A stretch of 64,000 bases of DNA from Bursaphelenchus xylophilus (taxonomy: Eukaryota; Nematoda; Chromadorea; Rhabditida; Aphelenchoididae). Positions within the stretch are counted from its first letter, which is position 1, and every line of letters starts with the position of its first letter. Shown one piece after another: positions 21,945-32,007 of the stretch. The notes beneath the pieces are model-generated. The model saw only the letters and a program-made list of their open reading frames with translations. It did not search any database and was not told the origin of the DNA. The translations under genes and the position numbers were made by a program. Where the stretch lies: NCBI GenBank assembly GCA_904066235.2, contig CAJFCV020000006.1, positions 5,952,001 through 6,016,000 of the forward strand, read 5' to 3'.

Positions 21945-23681
21945 ATGAGTGCAGCATTTAAGGCGTCCATAGCGGCCTCAGCGGGTCAAGCACAACTTCA
22001 GCCATCGGTTTTTGATATCTTGGCCCAGCAGAGTCAGCAACAATCGCTGAAACCAGCACTCCAATATGTTCTGAAATTCGGAGGGTTGTTTTATAAATCG
22101 AAGGGATTCAACTCGTTTATGAAATGGTTTGATGAATTTTATGCTGTGGTAATGCTGGGTATGGAAAACCATTTCCTCAAAAAATATGGTACGTATTTTT
22201 AATTTTTGGTCAATAGATTGCAATGATATGATAGAAAATTTCTATAATGTATATGTTACAGGCGCCTCTTTCTCCGAAAATTTTTACTCGATGAAACGAA
22301 TATTCGACGATCAATCCAAGACCTTGCCATCAGACAGCGAACGACGAAGAAGTTTATTGTTTTTAGTAGTACTCCCTTACGTTGAGAGTAAATTGTCAGC
22401 GTACAAAACGAAAATAGAGAATACTGATCCAAATCTCGTAAGTGGCAACTAAAGTGGGTAACTGTCCAAATACGGATATGGGGCTGAATAGCAACTGACA
22501 TAATAATGAAAACACTAAGTATGACCGGGGTCCCCCCTAAATACTGAACTATATGGACCGCAGAAAAAAACTGGCTTGAATGTAAAAATAAATTTTCAAG
22601 GCGTGAACTAGGGCTGAAACTAAGCCTTAGTGTAAGCACGCTAAGCCTAAACTAAGCTAAGCTCAGCGTGGTAGGCAAAAAATTATTCTAAATAAAACTT
22701 AATACTGGGCACTTTGCAAGGTATCTTTGATGAAATAAACCGGGGCATTGTATGTAGAAATTCGCGCGGAACCGTAAGCAAAAAACGCATCTTGGTTTGG
22801 TTACTGTAATTGTTTAATTCCTCTCTTTGGTTCTGCCTTTCTCTGCAGCCTCCTCCTTTCTGCGATCTTTTCTGCCAGACAGGATGTGGCCTTTTTTGTC
22901 TGTTTTTGGCCTTATACCCACAGTCTGGGTTCGCAAAATATCATCATCTTTAAATCGTCCTTCTATAACACAGTTATTTTTAGCGAACTCCATTCATGAA
23001 TATGTTCTACAAGATCTACCCAATTTTTGTGAAGATTCTTGGAATTATCAGCTTGGTTTTCCTTGTTTTATATGGCTTCGGATATTCGAATATCCAATCA
23101 CTTCCCCTCTTTTTACTAGGCGCGAAACTTCAACGGCTGACGCCTGAGGAGATGGAAGCTTTTGAGAAGCCAGTGTACAATGAGAGTGGGTGAGTGGTGA
23201 ATAATCAAGAGGAATGGGGCAACAGTGTTTTAGGAAGAGTAACTCGCGTTTTTCTGCAAATTCCATCCTGGACTGGACGTTTGTTCTCTTATGTCCTCTT
23301 CTTCAAAGACGTTCACGAATTCATGCAGACCTCAAACGAAGAAGAAAATAAGAGTTTTAAATACGACATTGACTTTGCAAGACCTGTTCATCCCTCCAAT
23401 GTAAGTGTCGAAATTAAACCATCATTTTAATGCAATTCTTTTATTATTTTAATAAATTTTAATTCCAGTTGATCTCCCAATCCCAATTAGCCCAAATGGA
23501 GACTGATAAATGTCCTCTATGCCATAAGAGGCGTCAGAATGATACAGTACTCAGTGTTTCCGGTTATGTTTTCTGCTTCACCTGCATCAATTCATATGTT
23601 CGCTCCGAAAAACGTTGTCCTATAACGAATCTCCCCACCTCTCATGAACAACTTGTGCGTTTATATCGAAAATCTGGTTAA
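21945..23681 (+). CDS. PEX12: PEX12 peroxisomal RING-type ubiquitin ligase subunit
   Basis: Exons 21945-22188, 22262-22437, 22984-23189, 23238-23400, 23469-23681; 333 residues. The N-terminus (SVFDILAQQSQQQSLKPALQYVL) and the hydrophobic membrane segments (PIFVKILGIISLVFLVLYGF) match PEX12. The C-terminal RING (CPLCHKRRQNDTVLSVSGYVFC, then CINSYVRSEKRCPI) lacks several zinc ligands, as is usual for PEX12. Family role: with PEX2 and PEX10 it forms the retrotranslocation channel and ligase that monoubiquitinates PEX5. The acceptor of exon 4 is an inferred choice (TTTTAGGAAG|A) that keeps the frame. The ATG directly follows TTTATTTTTAG, a likely trans-splice site. Confidence 0.92.
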
Positions 23682-23770
23682 TCATTTCCTTGCCTCACTT
23701 AAAAACAAACTTGCCTCTGAATAAAACAAACATATCAGCGAGATCTCGGATTACTTTCTTCGATTGCTAC

Positions 23771-23977
23771 CCAGAATGAGGTAAAGCGACCGCATTGTTG
23801 AGACATGGCCCAATGTTACAAAATATGGCCAAATTAAGAAAAAATCCGGCCAAAGCGTTAAAAATGTGTTTGCATTATAAAATATGTAGCCATTTTATTC
23901 AGTTTGGCCATATTTTATAATATTCGGCAATAACTCAACAGTGGATTTAAATACCATGGGTCGCCTTACCTCATTGG
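23771..23977. mobile_element. fold-back (MITE-like) inverted repeat
   Basis: Outer arms AATGAGGTAAAGCGACC (from about 23775) and the inverted AATGAGGTAAGGCGACC (to 23975) enclose inner arms TGTTGAG...AAAATATGGCCAAA (23797-23833) and their inverted counterpart (23903-23941). The element is about 207 bp, has no coding capacity, and lies just after the PEX12 stop. Confidence 0.6.
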
Positions 23978-24373
23978 ATCGCAATGGGAGGGTTCCATCT
24001 CGGATTGTCTAAATTTGTCCATGTTATTAATACCCCGAGGCAATTGTTTCAAGACTCCTTGAAAGGGGCGCGCGAACGTCTTGACTAGGTTGTCAAGTAG
24101 GTTACCATCACGGCAACCCTGTACAAACACGGTCTCCTGTTTGTTCCTCTTCAAGCCCTAAGGGCGTCGGTCGCGGTGCTCCACGTCGCTGACGCAACCT
24201 TTGCCTTTGAACCTGTCGAGAAAAGGCGATTACTCGGCTTAGAGATTTATTTTGGTAACAATTCCGCTAATTTTTACAACAGCGCTCTGTTTATGCGTCC
24301 CTAATTATTCCCGAACTCTTGAGTCAACTCAGGAGCATAGCTGAGCTCAGGTCGAAGGTCGGGATATCGAGAA
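23978..24373. other. spacer between PEX12 and otopetrin gene
   Basis: No coding exon supported. It contains the promoter or 5' leader of the otopetrin-like gene; nothing else is recognised. Confidence 0.5.
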
Positions 24374-26720
24374 ATGGATTCGGCGGGGACTACGTCCACA
24401 TCTGAATCACGTGAAGACTTCGAGCCCTGCTCCAGAGCTGTGGTTGATACTCCAGAAGATGGCTGGATCCATGATCCGGCTGCTTGGTGAGCACAGTAAT
24501 AATTCATAGTCTACAGTACCCTTACATTGCAAAAAATATTTTTTTAGGGATTACTTTTGCTCTCTGTTGACCAGTCTATATGCCATGTTTATCATTGTGT
24601 TTGCTGTTGTAATGGAATTATCTCAAAAGTTTACATCAGATGAATGGTTTATGGAAATGGTAGGTCTTATAAGTACAATATTTTTTTCTAATTTCTTCAG
24701 CTCTTCTACAGTTACATGTATGGTACTGGTATTACTTTTCTTCTCTATTGTTATCTCTTTCAAATGCATCCAGCTTGGTTGAACGGGTTAATAAAATGGC
24801 TTGAACGGAAGAAATGGATTTGTCCGGGGAATACGGTAAGTGATCACTGTTACTAAGGAAGGGTTCTAAAATAGTAGTTGATGGGCTAAACATTTCAGGA
24901 AGTACCGCAGACAACCCATTCGAGTGACGGCGCCGGATCGCTTTATTTACGATTGGGTACCTTATGTAAGATGCTCTTTAAAAGACACCATGAAAGAAGG
25001 GTGTACCCTAGAATTTGACCTTCATATTTTCTGTAATGTTATAGGCTGTAAATTAACGCAATTCATCATATTAAGAAAAATTGAAAAATACGTCATATGA
25101 TGACAAATATTTTGAAAAAATTCACCAAGTGTTTTAGCACCCAATATGTCATCAGCTATGATTAAAAAAGTGGGGGTCAAATTCTAGGGTACACCCTTTA
25201 AATGGTTTTTTGTTAACGCAAACCATGCATGTATTTAGGCTTTGGAAGCAGTGGAATTGTTCTCTTTTGTCTCGAGTTCTTCGTTTGCATATCCGACCAT
25301 CTCTGTTTTGCTTATCGACTGGTCAATTGGGTATTTGCCGCAGCCTTTACCTTCATCCAAATGCATTTCATATTCTGTAATTCGAAGGTGAGTAATGTGA
25401 TTGGTGCTCATATCTCCATAGATTATAATTACAGAATCTAAAAACTTGGCCAAGCTTGGAACCATGCATTTATTGGCCGTAAATGTGTGGACTTGGCTTC
25501 GATTTGTGATAGCAAAACATGATGGAAAGTCGGTTTATGTGGAGCATATACTGAACAGGTCCGATTCCTTGTTATTACCAAGAATCGATGAAGTAAGAGC
25601 ATGAAAATTGTTCTCATTATACTGGTTTTAGAACTATTCAGTCCCTCCGGATGAGATTTTATCCATCAGAATTTATTCTTTCTATTATTTCGGAGACTTC
25701 GCAACTTTGCTGACAACTTGTATTGTGGAATACTCGGTAATTGGAGCTGCCATAATGTTTGTTTTATGGCGATCCATCGACGATCATTGCATTCCCCCGA
25801 GTTATCGACCAAAACGCAAAAACAAGGTGCGAATTGATTGCAGGTATGTAAATTGCCGGGTCGATGTAGTGATTTCAGTGCATCCTCTGCCGGTCTATTT
25901 GCGGGAGTATTGTTTCTGATCTGTGCTCTTGTTTCCATTGGCATCTACACCATCTTCAGCCAGCACAGTGATGACCGCGGGGCTCTGTTGGTATTCCGAT
26001 TGTCCGATTTCGCTCTATTTTGTTTTACTCTGATCGGATGTATTGTTGGATTGTATCGGTAAGAAACAGCCAGCATCACCATCTAATCAATCTTTCAGGA
26101 TGCGTTTTCTCCACTATCAAAGCCTGCAGATTATGACAAATGCAGAGTTCTTGGATGAGATCTTATTGATCATCGGATTATTGGGGGAATTGATCCATTC
26201 GAGTACGGGATTGATGTGCTGGATAACAACTCAATCAGAATGGGGTCAAAATAAGATGGAGACATACATGTTGGTGGTGTTTGTGGTCAGAGAGATCCAA
26301 GTCATCGTGCAAGCAGTCTTCATCCTGGTCTCTTCCAGGTATGTTATCACTCATAGATAATATTATCGTTGAAGATTACGTGCTCAAAGTCCGAAGGCAA
26401 TGTCTCAGAAGCCGGGGAAACAGTTTGTGACCTTCCTTCTGATCGCCAATGTGTCTCTTTTCTTTTTTCATACCCTAGAAGGGATGAAGTCGGTGTTTGG
26501 AGATGCCATAGCCTCCAGAAGGACCAAGCCTTATGCTACTTTAATATGCGCAGTGGCCCCTTTGGTGGTCTTTTATCGCTTCCATTCAAGCGTTTGCTTG
26601 GCCGAGATTTGGAAACATTGCTACAATACTAAAAACAGTCCAAGATCTTTGAAATCGCCGGCTTCAGAGACTTCTGTGGCTACAAGAACATCATCAATTA
26701 ATGAGAGAGATCTTTTTTGA
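24374..26720 (+). CDS. otopetrin-like proton channel
   Basis: Ten exons: 24374-24486, 24548-24659, 24701-24835, 24899-24965, 25239-25387, 25422-25592, 25632-25843, 25879-26058, 26099-26338, 26375-26720; 1725 nt, 574 residues. A hydrophilic N-terminus is followed by about 12 hydrophobic segments. Family-specific stretches include NLAKLGTMHLLAVNVWTWLR, the TTCIVEYSVIGAAIMFVLWR segment and the C-terminal RAQSPKAMSQKPGKQFVTFL. Otopetrins are proton-selective channels acting in acid sensing; nematodes have several paralogs. The intron 25388-25421 is only 34 nt, and the acceptor at 26374 is AAG rather than CAG or TAG. The C-terminal tail is Ser/Thr rich. Confidence 0.88.
24999..25196. mobile_element. 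MITE-like element in otopetrin intron
   Basis: A perfect 22-bp terminal inverted repeat, GGGTGTACCCTAGAATTTGA plus CC at 24999-25020, is matched by its complement at 25175-25196. The element is 198 bp, AT-rich inside, and sits entirely in the intron 24966-25238. No target-site duplication is obvious. Confidence 0.75.
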
Positions 26721-26993
26721 TGGATCATGGGTAACATTACAACCAAGAAGCGACCAAAGAATTTGTTTGGAACTGTCTATCGGTCCTTTCTTTGATTTTC
26801 AACAATTTCTAATAATAACTCAAATTAAAATACGTTTTATATAAGAAGATTCAAGCCATGATAAAAGGATGACAATCGTCTTTGATCAAAGATATTACTT
26901 ATTTCTATCCTTACTCCTTAATATTATTTGGTATGAAATTATACTCGTATCAGTCCGGTGTTTATATACAAATAAATGCAGAATTATACTTGT

Positions 26994-28468
26994 TTATGCA
27001 GAATATTGTCGTTTTTCAAGTTCAGAATCTGTGAATTCCTCAGAAATTCGAGGCAAATAAACGGATTCGATGATATCTGTAACCAATCTCTCCGATCGTT
27101 TCCAGATATCATCTTTATGAGGCATAAACTCAACGATCTCCGTAGCGATCAAACCATTCAATTGAGTATCACGGAGAAAGTCCAAGAATTCTGAAGCCAC
27201 AATGCCTCCAGGCTCAGGGGTTCCCACAGCCGGGGCATCTTTGATTCTGAAGCCATCCAAATCAATACTCATTCCGAAGCCATGCGTGTCTCTAAAAATT
27301 CAACTTTTGCATCATTCCTTCACGAAATATGTTTTTAAAGGCTGGCGGAGGATTCGGCGGAGGTATTTTTAAAGTTTTGAGAAGTGTCAAAAATACGGAA
27401 AAGGGACAAAAGAAATGCCAAACCCAATCTTTAATCAAAGATGACGATTTTTTTAGTCCGATTGCTCCGACGAAGCGATCAGTGCTACTTAATCCAAAGT
27501 GTATCTGACGAGTGAAAGTTTTTCAAAATGTGTGAACAATCCGCCAGGTTATGCAGACTAACAGCTCACATCTTACCAGATATGAGAAACCTAATTTCAT
27601 AAAAAGTAAAGATAAGATTTAATTTTCCAAAAAGACGTCATGTGTTAGCGTCGGCGGTTGAAAAGCGGTATCTGTCGAAGCGAGAAAAAAATCCTTTGCA
27701 TTTACATACCTGCTGACCAGCTCCGTCGCCTCTTTCATGCACTGCTCGATCCCCCGTCTTTGGACTTCTGAGTCATAGAAAATTCGAACCCCTAATCTGT
27801 TTAACAGTTCTTGCTCTTCAGTCTCAAATGACCGGATACCAACCAAACAGAGATTCTGTGGCTTAATTTTTGGATAGATATCTCCAACTGTCCTCAATAA
27901 CTCATTTCCAAATCCAAGCAGATGAGCAACCGGAGTGCCATGAATATTTTTAGTGGGGCTACTTTCAATCGTGTGTGCATCCATATGGGCGTCTACCCAG
28001 ATAAGACCAATATCCCCATAAGGCCTATAGGCTGCCGCAACTCCACTCCAGGTTCCAATAGCACAACTGTGATCTCCACCAATCACCAGCAGTTCATTCT
28101 GATCGTCTTGCCGGAGAACTGCGGACACAGCTCCAGAAAGAGCACGACTGTTCTAAAGGCTTCTGTAATTATCTGGAAGTAAATATATTGTACCTGTAGA
28201 ACCCCATGAAGAGCATCGCTCTGTCTTCCGGAAATATTCTCTTCAATTATGGAATGCCATTTCAAAGAGACTCTGGAGTTGTTCAAGAAGTTGGAACGGG
28301 TCAGAACATTCAGATTATTCTCACATCCAAGATGCCTGCAAAAATCATATTGAGTACTGCATCAGTCCATCAACAAAAAAATTAAAATCCTTGCCTTCCT
28401 CCATGCCCATTCGCCAAGCCAATTGCATTCACATACTTAGAAGCCAGTCGGTATACGGTAAGTTTCAT
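26994..28468 (-). CDS. arginase family ureohydrolase
   Basis: Exons in transcript order: 28468-28395, 28335-28194, 28152-27710, 27291-26994; 957 nt, 318 residues. Manganese-binding motifs are visible: GGDHSCAIGTW, WVDAHMDAHT and SIDLDGF (the D-x-D pair). Family role: hydrolysis of arginine to ornithine and urea. The stretch after the last motif reads FRIKDAPAVGTPEPGG where classic arginases have LDPSFTPATGTP, so the substrate loop is unusual, though both metal aspartates remain. The first intron appears to use a GC donor (GGAAG|GCAAGG). The third intron holds a dispersed repeat. Confidence 0.9.
27336..27600 (+). repeat. dispersed repeat, copy A (arginase intron)
   Basis: About 265 bp beginning TTAAAGGCTGGCGGAGG and ending near AACCTAATTTCAT is related, at roughly three-quarters identity by eye, to 42358-42613 in inverse orientation. 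Both contain a central palindrome (here GATTGCTCCGACGAAGCGATC, 27460-27480). There is no coding capacity. Confidence 0.8.
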
Positions 28469-29090
28469 GATCAACAAGTTATCGTCAGACCAAAAGTCAA
28501 ATGATTAAGAGTCGCTTTCATAGATGAGGGGCTGGCGTGTCGATGAAACTCTGAAGATTTCAACATCGCGTGGTCAGGGATCCCCTGGTGGGCGGGATTA
28601 AAAACTAAAATGGGGGAAACCCTATGCCGTCTCTTCCTTTTGTGTACTCTCTCGCTTATTTTTGCACTTCGCACACGAGGGGCGGAAAAAGGTATCCGAC
28701 ACGTGATTACATACACATTAAACGTCGGCAGAACGATTTATACGACCGATTTTTAGCGGCTGAAGCCACATTTTTTATCTCACAGTAATCTTGGTTTCGA
28801 AAATGCAAAGGATTCTGTGGATTCATGGAAAAAAAAGAAGCAATAACTCATATTTGGCCGAAAAATAAAGGAGTTAAAGCCCATTCAAATCGGGACATAA
28901 AGACCCTGTTCTCTTTCGTTGAATTCAGGATGCCTGAAAACCTTAAATTTTTCACTTTTACCGATTTTGCTTAAATTGGTTGACTTTGTTAGAAAATCCA
29001 CTGAAAGCAAAACGCTGATTTTATCTTCAAAAATACTTTAAAATTTAAATTATCGCCTTACAATGAGTTGTCTTAAAAGCCACTACTACA
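28469..29090. other. spacer between ELMOD and arginase genes
   Basis: About 620 bp. It should contain the arginase promoter and the 3' UTR of the ELMOD gene. No further gene or repeat recognised. Confidence 0.5.
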
Positions 29091-30145
29091 TCATGCTGCG
29101 ATTTTATATACGTCTTCGGGTAGAATATCTAGGAGGTTGGAGTCGGCACGACCAAGATAACTCTCAATGGCATCAATGAATTTAGATTTGACTGGATTGA
29201 AGTTCATGACATTAGGAGGGGAACTGTGAAGCCAGAATTCCGCGAATAAATAAAATATCCGGCAATATACTTGATGAAAGTTGTCAATGGTTGGAGGTTG
29301 ATTACAGGAGTTGACAAAGTGGTTCTTCAACAGATTCTCCTGAAGAAGTTGGCGGCAGAGAGCAGTAAACGTGATTCCCGCAATGGCGAAAGGGAACCTA
29401 GAGAGAAATAAAATGAAAAAATATTATTCTTACCCAATAATCTCGTCTTGTGAGATCGCCATAACCCTCTGACATTTGGCGACATCGAATTGAGCAAAGA
29501 AAAGAAGTTGATCTAGCCCCAAAACCCCCATTCCTCGAAAGTCTGTCGCCGGATCATCACCCTACAATATAATTTAAATTTCATAAAGAATACCTACCTG
29601 GAAACCAACCTCCTGCCATTGTTTGCTCTTCCTCGCAGTGAGCTCTTCATCCGGTTTTAATAATCTCCACAACCTGAGCAACTTCCTTTCATGTTCTTCA
29701 TTCTCGGGGTCGTAAAGTTCGCTTCTTCGTTCTTCAACCTAAATAACATTACAAAAAATATGGCCAACCATACCTCACTGATCAACTTCTTGTACCCTTT
29801 GAGTATTTTCAAAGAATTTGACAGTTTCTTAGCCAGATCAGCCCTATATTCGTAATCTGAAACCTCGTCCTCTAGTAGACCATCCGCTTCGTCCGTTTCA
29901 TTTCCACTTTCCCAATCATAATTCTGCAGTCTCGCACTCGAATTTCTTCGTAGTGCCCACTCTACCCTCTGAACCACTTCGCTTTGCCGCAGATAATTAT
30001 CAATCGCCCAAAAAAAAGTATTGTTTCTATTTATGAATCTTACCAAACTCCTCAATGAAAGCGGCCCTAACCAAAACTCAATGATTCCGATCAGCGAACG
30101 TATAATAAACTGTTTTACCGCAATAAAAAGTCTTCCCAATACCAT
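29091..30145 (-). CDS. ELMO domain-containing protein (ELMOD family)
   Basis: Exons in transcript order: 30145-29774, 29738-29598, 29561-29434, 29397-29091; 948 nt, 315 residues. The N-terminus is hydrophobic/amphipathic, then comes an acidic middle (ESGNETDEADGLLEDEVSD). The ELMO domain has LWRLLKPDEELTARKSKQW, EVGFQGDDPATDFRGMG and YCRIFYLFAEFWL. The Arg in DFRGMG is the residue needed for GTPase activation in ELMOD proteins, which act on ARL2 and ARF-family GTPases. The ATG follows an ATTTTATTTAG acceptor by three bases and lies 105 bp after the OTUD6B stop, the spacing expected inside a nematode operon. Confidence 0.9.
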
Positions 30146-30148
30146 AAC

Positions 30149-30172
30149 CTAAATAAAATTGCTTGCAGAACA
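30149..30172 (-). promoter_or_regulatory. likely trans-splice acceptor before ELMOD
   Basis: On the minus strand the intercistronic spacer ends GCAATTTTATTTAG|GTT and then the ELMOD ATG. No donor fitting a cis intron is evident in the 105-bp spacer after the OTUD6B stop. The arrangement fits spliced-leader addition to a downstream operon gene; this is inferred from position. Confidence 0.55.
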
Positions 30173-30250
30173 TCCAAATCTTAAAAGTAATGATGGAGAT
30201 CCGATGAAATAAAGCTAAGGACAACATGAAACAATAAATTTATCAACCAT

Positions 30251-31213
30251 TCAGGCTTTGGCCGTAGAATTATAATGTTCACCAAGCGTGTATGCATATC
30301 GATGATAAGTTAAAACAAGAGGAGGTCCAGCAAAGTTTTCACCGAAGCAATGAGGAGCACCATCTGCATGGAGAACTTCCACAGGCTTCTCCAAAGCCGT
30401 GCTAATTGCCTGGAGCTCTGGCGAGCCACCCCATTCACCGCCATCTCGGCAAGGATTCCTAACTTTATTGCAGTAACTAAATTAATAAAAGTGTTATAAA
30501 TATAACGTAAACTCACTCTTCGAATCCTTCGTCATCCAGATCGCCATTTCCCAGAAAAGGCAGGAAAGTATCTTTATTGGCAATCAAATGATTCGCAGTC
30601 AATTCTCGGACCCCCTCCCCTGTGATAGTTGAAGCCGGATCTTGTATCGATAACTGATCGGCCAAAGCATTATACATGCAGTCACCATCTGGTAGAATAT
30701 CTACTAACTTCAATCCCCTCTCTTCCAATATACTTCTAATCTTCTCACTTTCGAGCGCTCCTTTCCCTGTAGCCGCATTCAAAGCATCTTGTTTCATGGC
30801 TTCTCTCATCCGTCGATCTTTCTCTTCTTTTTTTTCCTAAATTCGCATATATAAAATGAAAACAACTCACTCTGTTCTTCTGAGCTTTTGTCCTCTTCTT
30901 TTCTCCACCGTCCTCACTTTTCACTTCATTTTGAGGAACCGGCTTGTCCTCAGTTATCTTCAAGGTAGACGTCTGACTAACCAAATCATTCAACTCTCTC
31001 TCATGGCGAACTTTCAAATCATTTTCTAACTTCTGGACTTGAGCTTGCACTTCCTTTTTGCGCTTGCTATCGTTTTTATTGAATGAACGTTTCAGAGATG
31101 TGACTTGAGCTGCAAGTATACTATTATAATACAAATGTGAATCTCTTACCAACCAAATCCTTCTTTTCTTGCGAATGTCTAGCCTTCAAATCCTCCTCAG
31201 TTTCGGAAGGCAT
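30251..31213 (-). CDS. OTUD6B: OTUD6B-like deubiquitinase
   Basis: Exons in transcript order: 31213-31150, 31109-30871, 30836-30517, 30476-30251; 849 nt, 282 residues. A Lys/Glu-rich coiled-coil N-terminus (about residues 1-120) precedes the OTU domain. Catalytic elements: DGDCMYNALADQL contains the Asp-Gly-Asp-Cys loop with the active cysteine, and the C-terminal GEHYNST contains the active histidine. GGEWGGSPELQA and PVEVLHADG are family signatures. OTUD6B removes ubiquitin and influences translation and proteasome assembly. It is the first gene of a likely two-gene operon with ELMOD, and is divergent from SF3B6. Confidence 0.93.
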
Positions 31214-31444
31214 TGCGTTGAAATAGCTTACAAATGTTGCGAACGTTGACAGATTTGAAAACTTTTCACAATATTTTTTTATTTTATTTTTGATTTAACA
31301 GAATGCCAACGCAATATTTCGCGGCAGGACGTAGGGTGTTGCTCTTGTAAAATATTTTTTTTTTGCGTATTTTCAATATTTACCGCTGTATTTTGCATTT
31401 CAAGTTGTTTGTTGTTCCACTGATTTTACAATAGATTCGTTAAA

Positions 31445-31932
31445 ATGGCTATGGCAAGTAGAGGACGTCAATCCAAACTCCCTCCAGAGGTGAACAAGAT
31501 CCTCTATATCAAGAATCTTCCATACAAGATAACAGCCGAAGAGATGTACGATATTTTTGGAAAGTTTGGAGCCGTCAGGCAAATTAGAATGTGAGTTTAA
31601 TTGTTGTTTATTATTCTTCGGGAATGTTCTTTGTTCCTGGTTTCTATTTTGGCCTTTTAAGTGGCAACACACCTGAAACTCGGGGAACTGCATTTGTGGT
31701 TTACGAAGACATTTTTGACGCCAAGAACGCCTGTGATCATCTCAATGGATTCAATGTGTCCAATCGTTATCTTGTCGTATTATACTATCAGACGACTAAA
31801 GCTTGGCTCCGGATGGATACCGAGAAAGCAAAGGAGAAGCTCGAGCAAGTGAAAGAACGATATGGACTAGGTGGAGACATCGATAAAGAGAAGGAAAAGG
31901 CAATGATGACCCCCACACCTCGAAGGAATTAA
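31445..31932 (+). CDS. SF3B6: SF3B6 / p14 branch-point RNA-binding protein
   Basis: Two exons, 31445-31590 and 31662-31932, 138 residues. A single RRM with RNP2 ILYIKNLPY and RNP1 [11 protein letters not shown] is followed by a helical C-terminus ([18 protein letters not shown]) typical of p14. The protein binds SF3B1 and sits close to the branch adenosine in the U2 snRNP. Length and the N-terminal [15 protein letters not shown] match the family closely. The acceptor TTTTAAG|TG is AAG type. Confidence 0.95.
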
Positions 31933-32007
31933 ATTATTTGATGTTTAATCCAATCATTATTAAAGGTAACCAAAATATCCAAATAGTTTATTTTCTAAAA
32001 TATTAAT

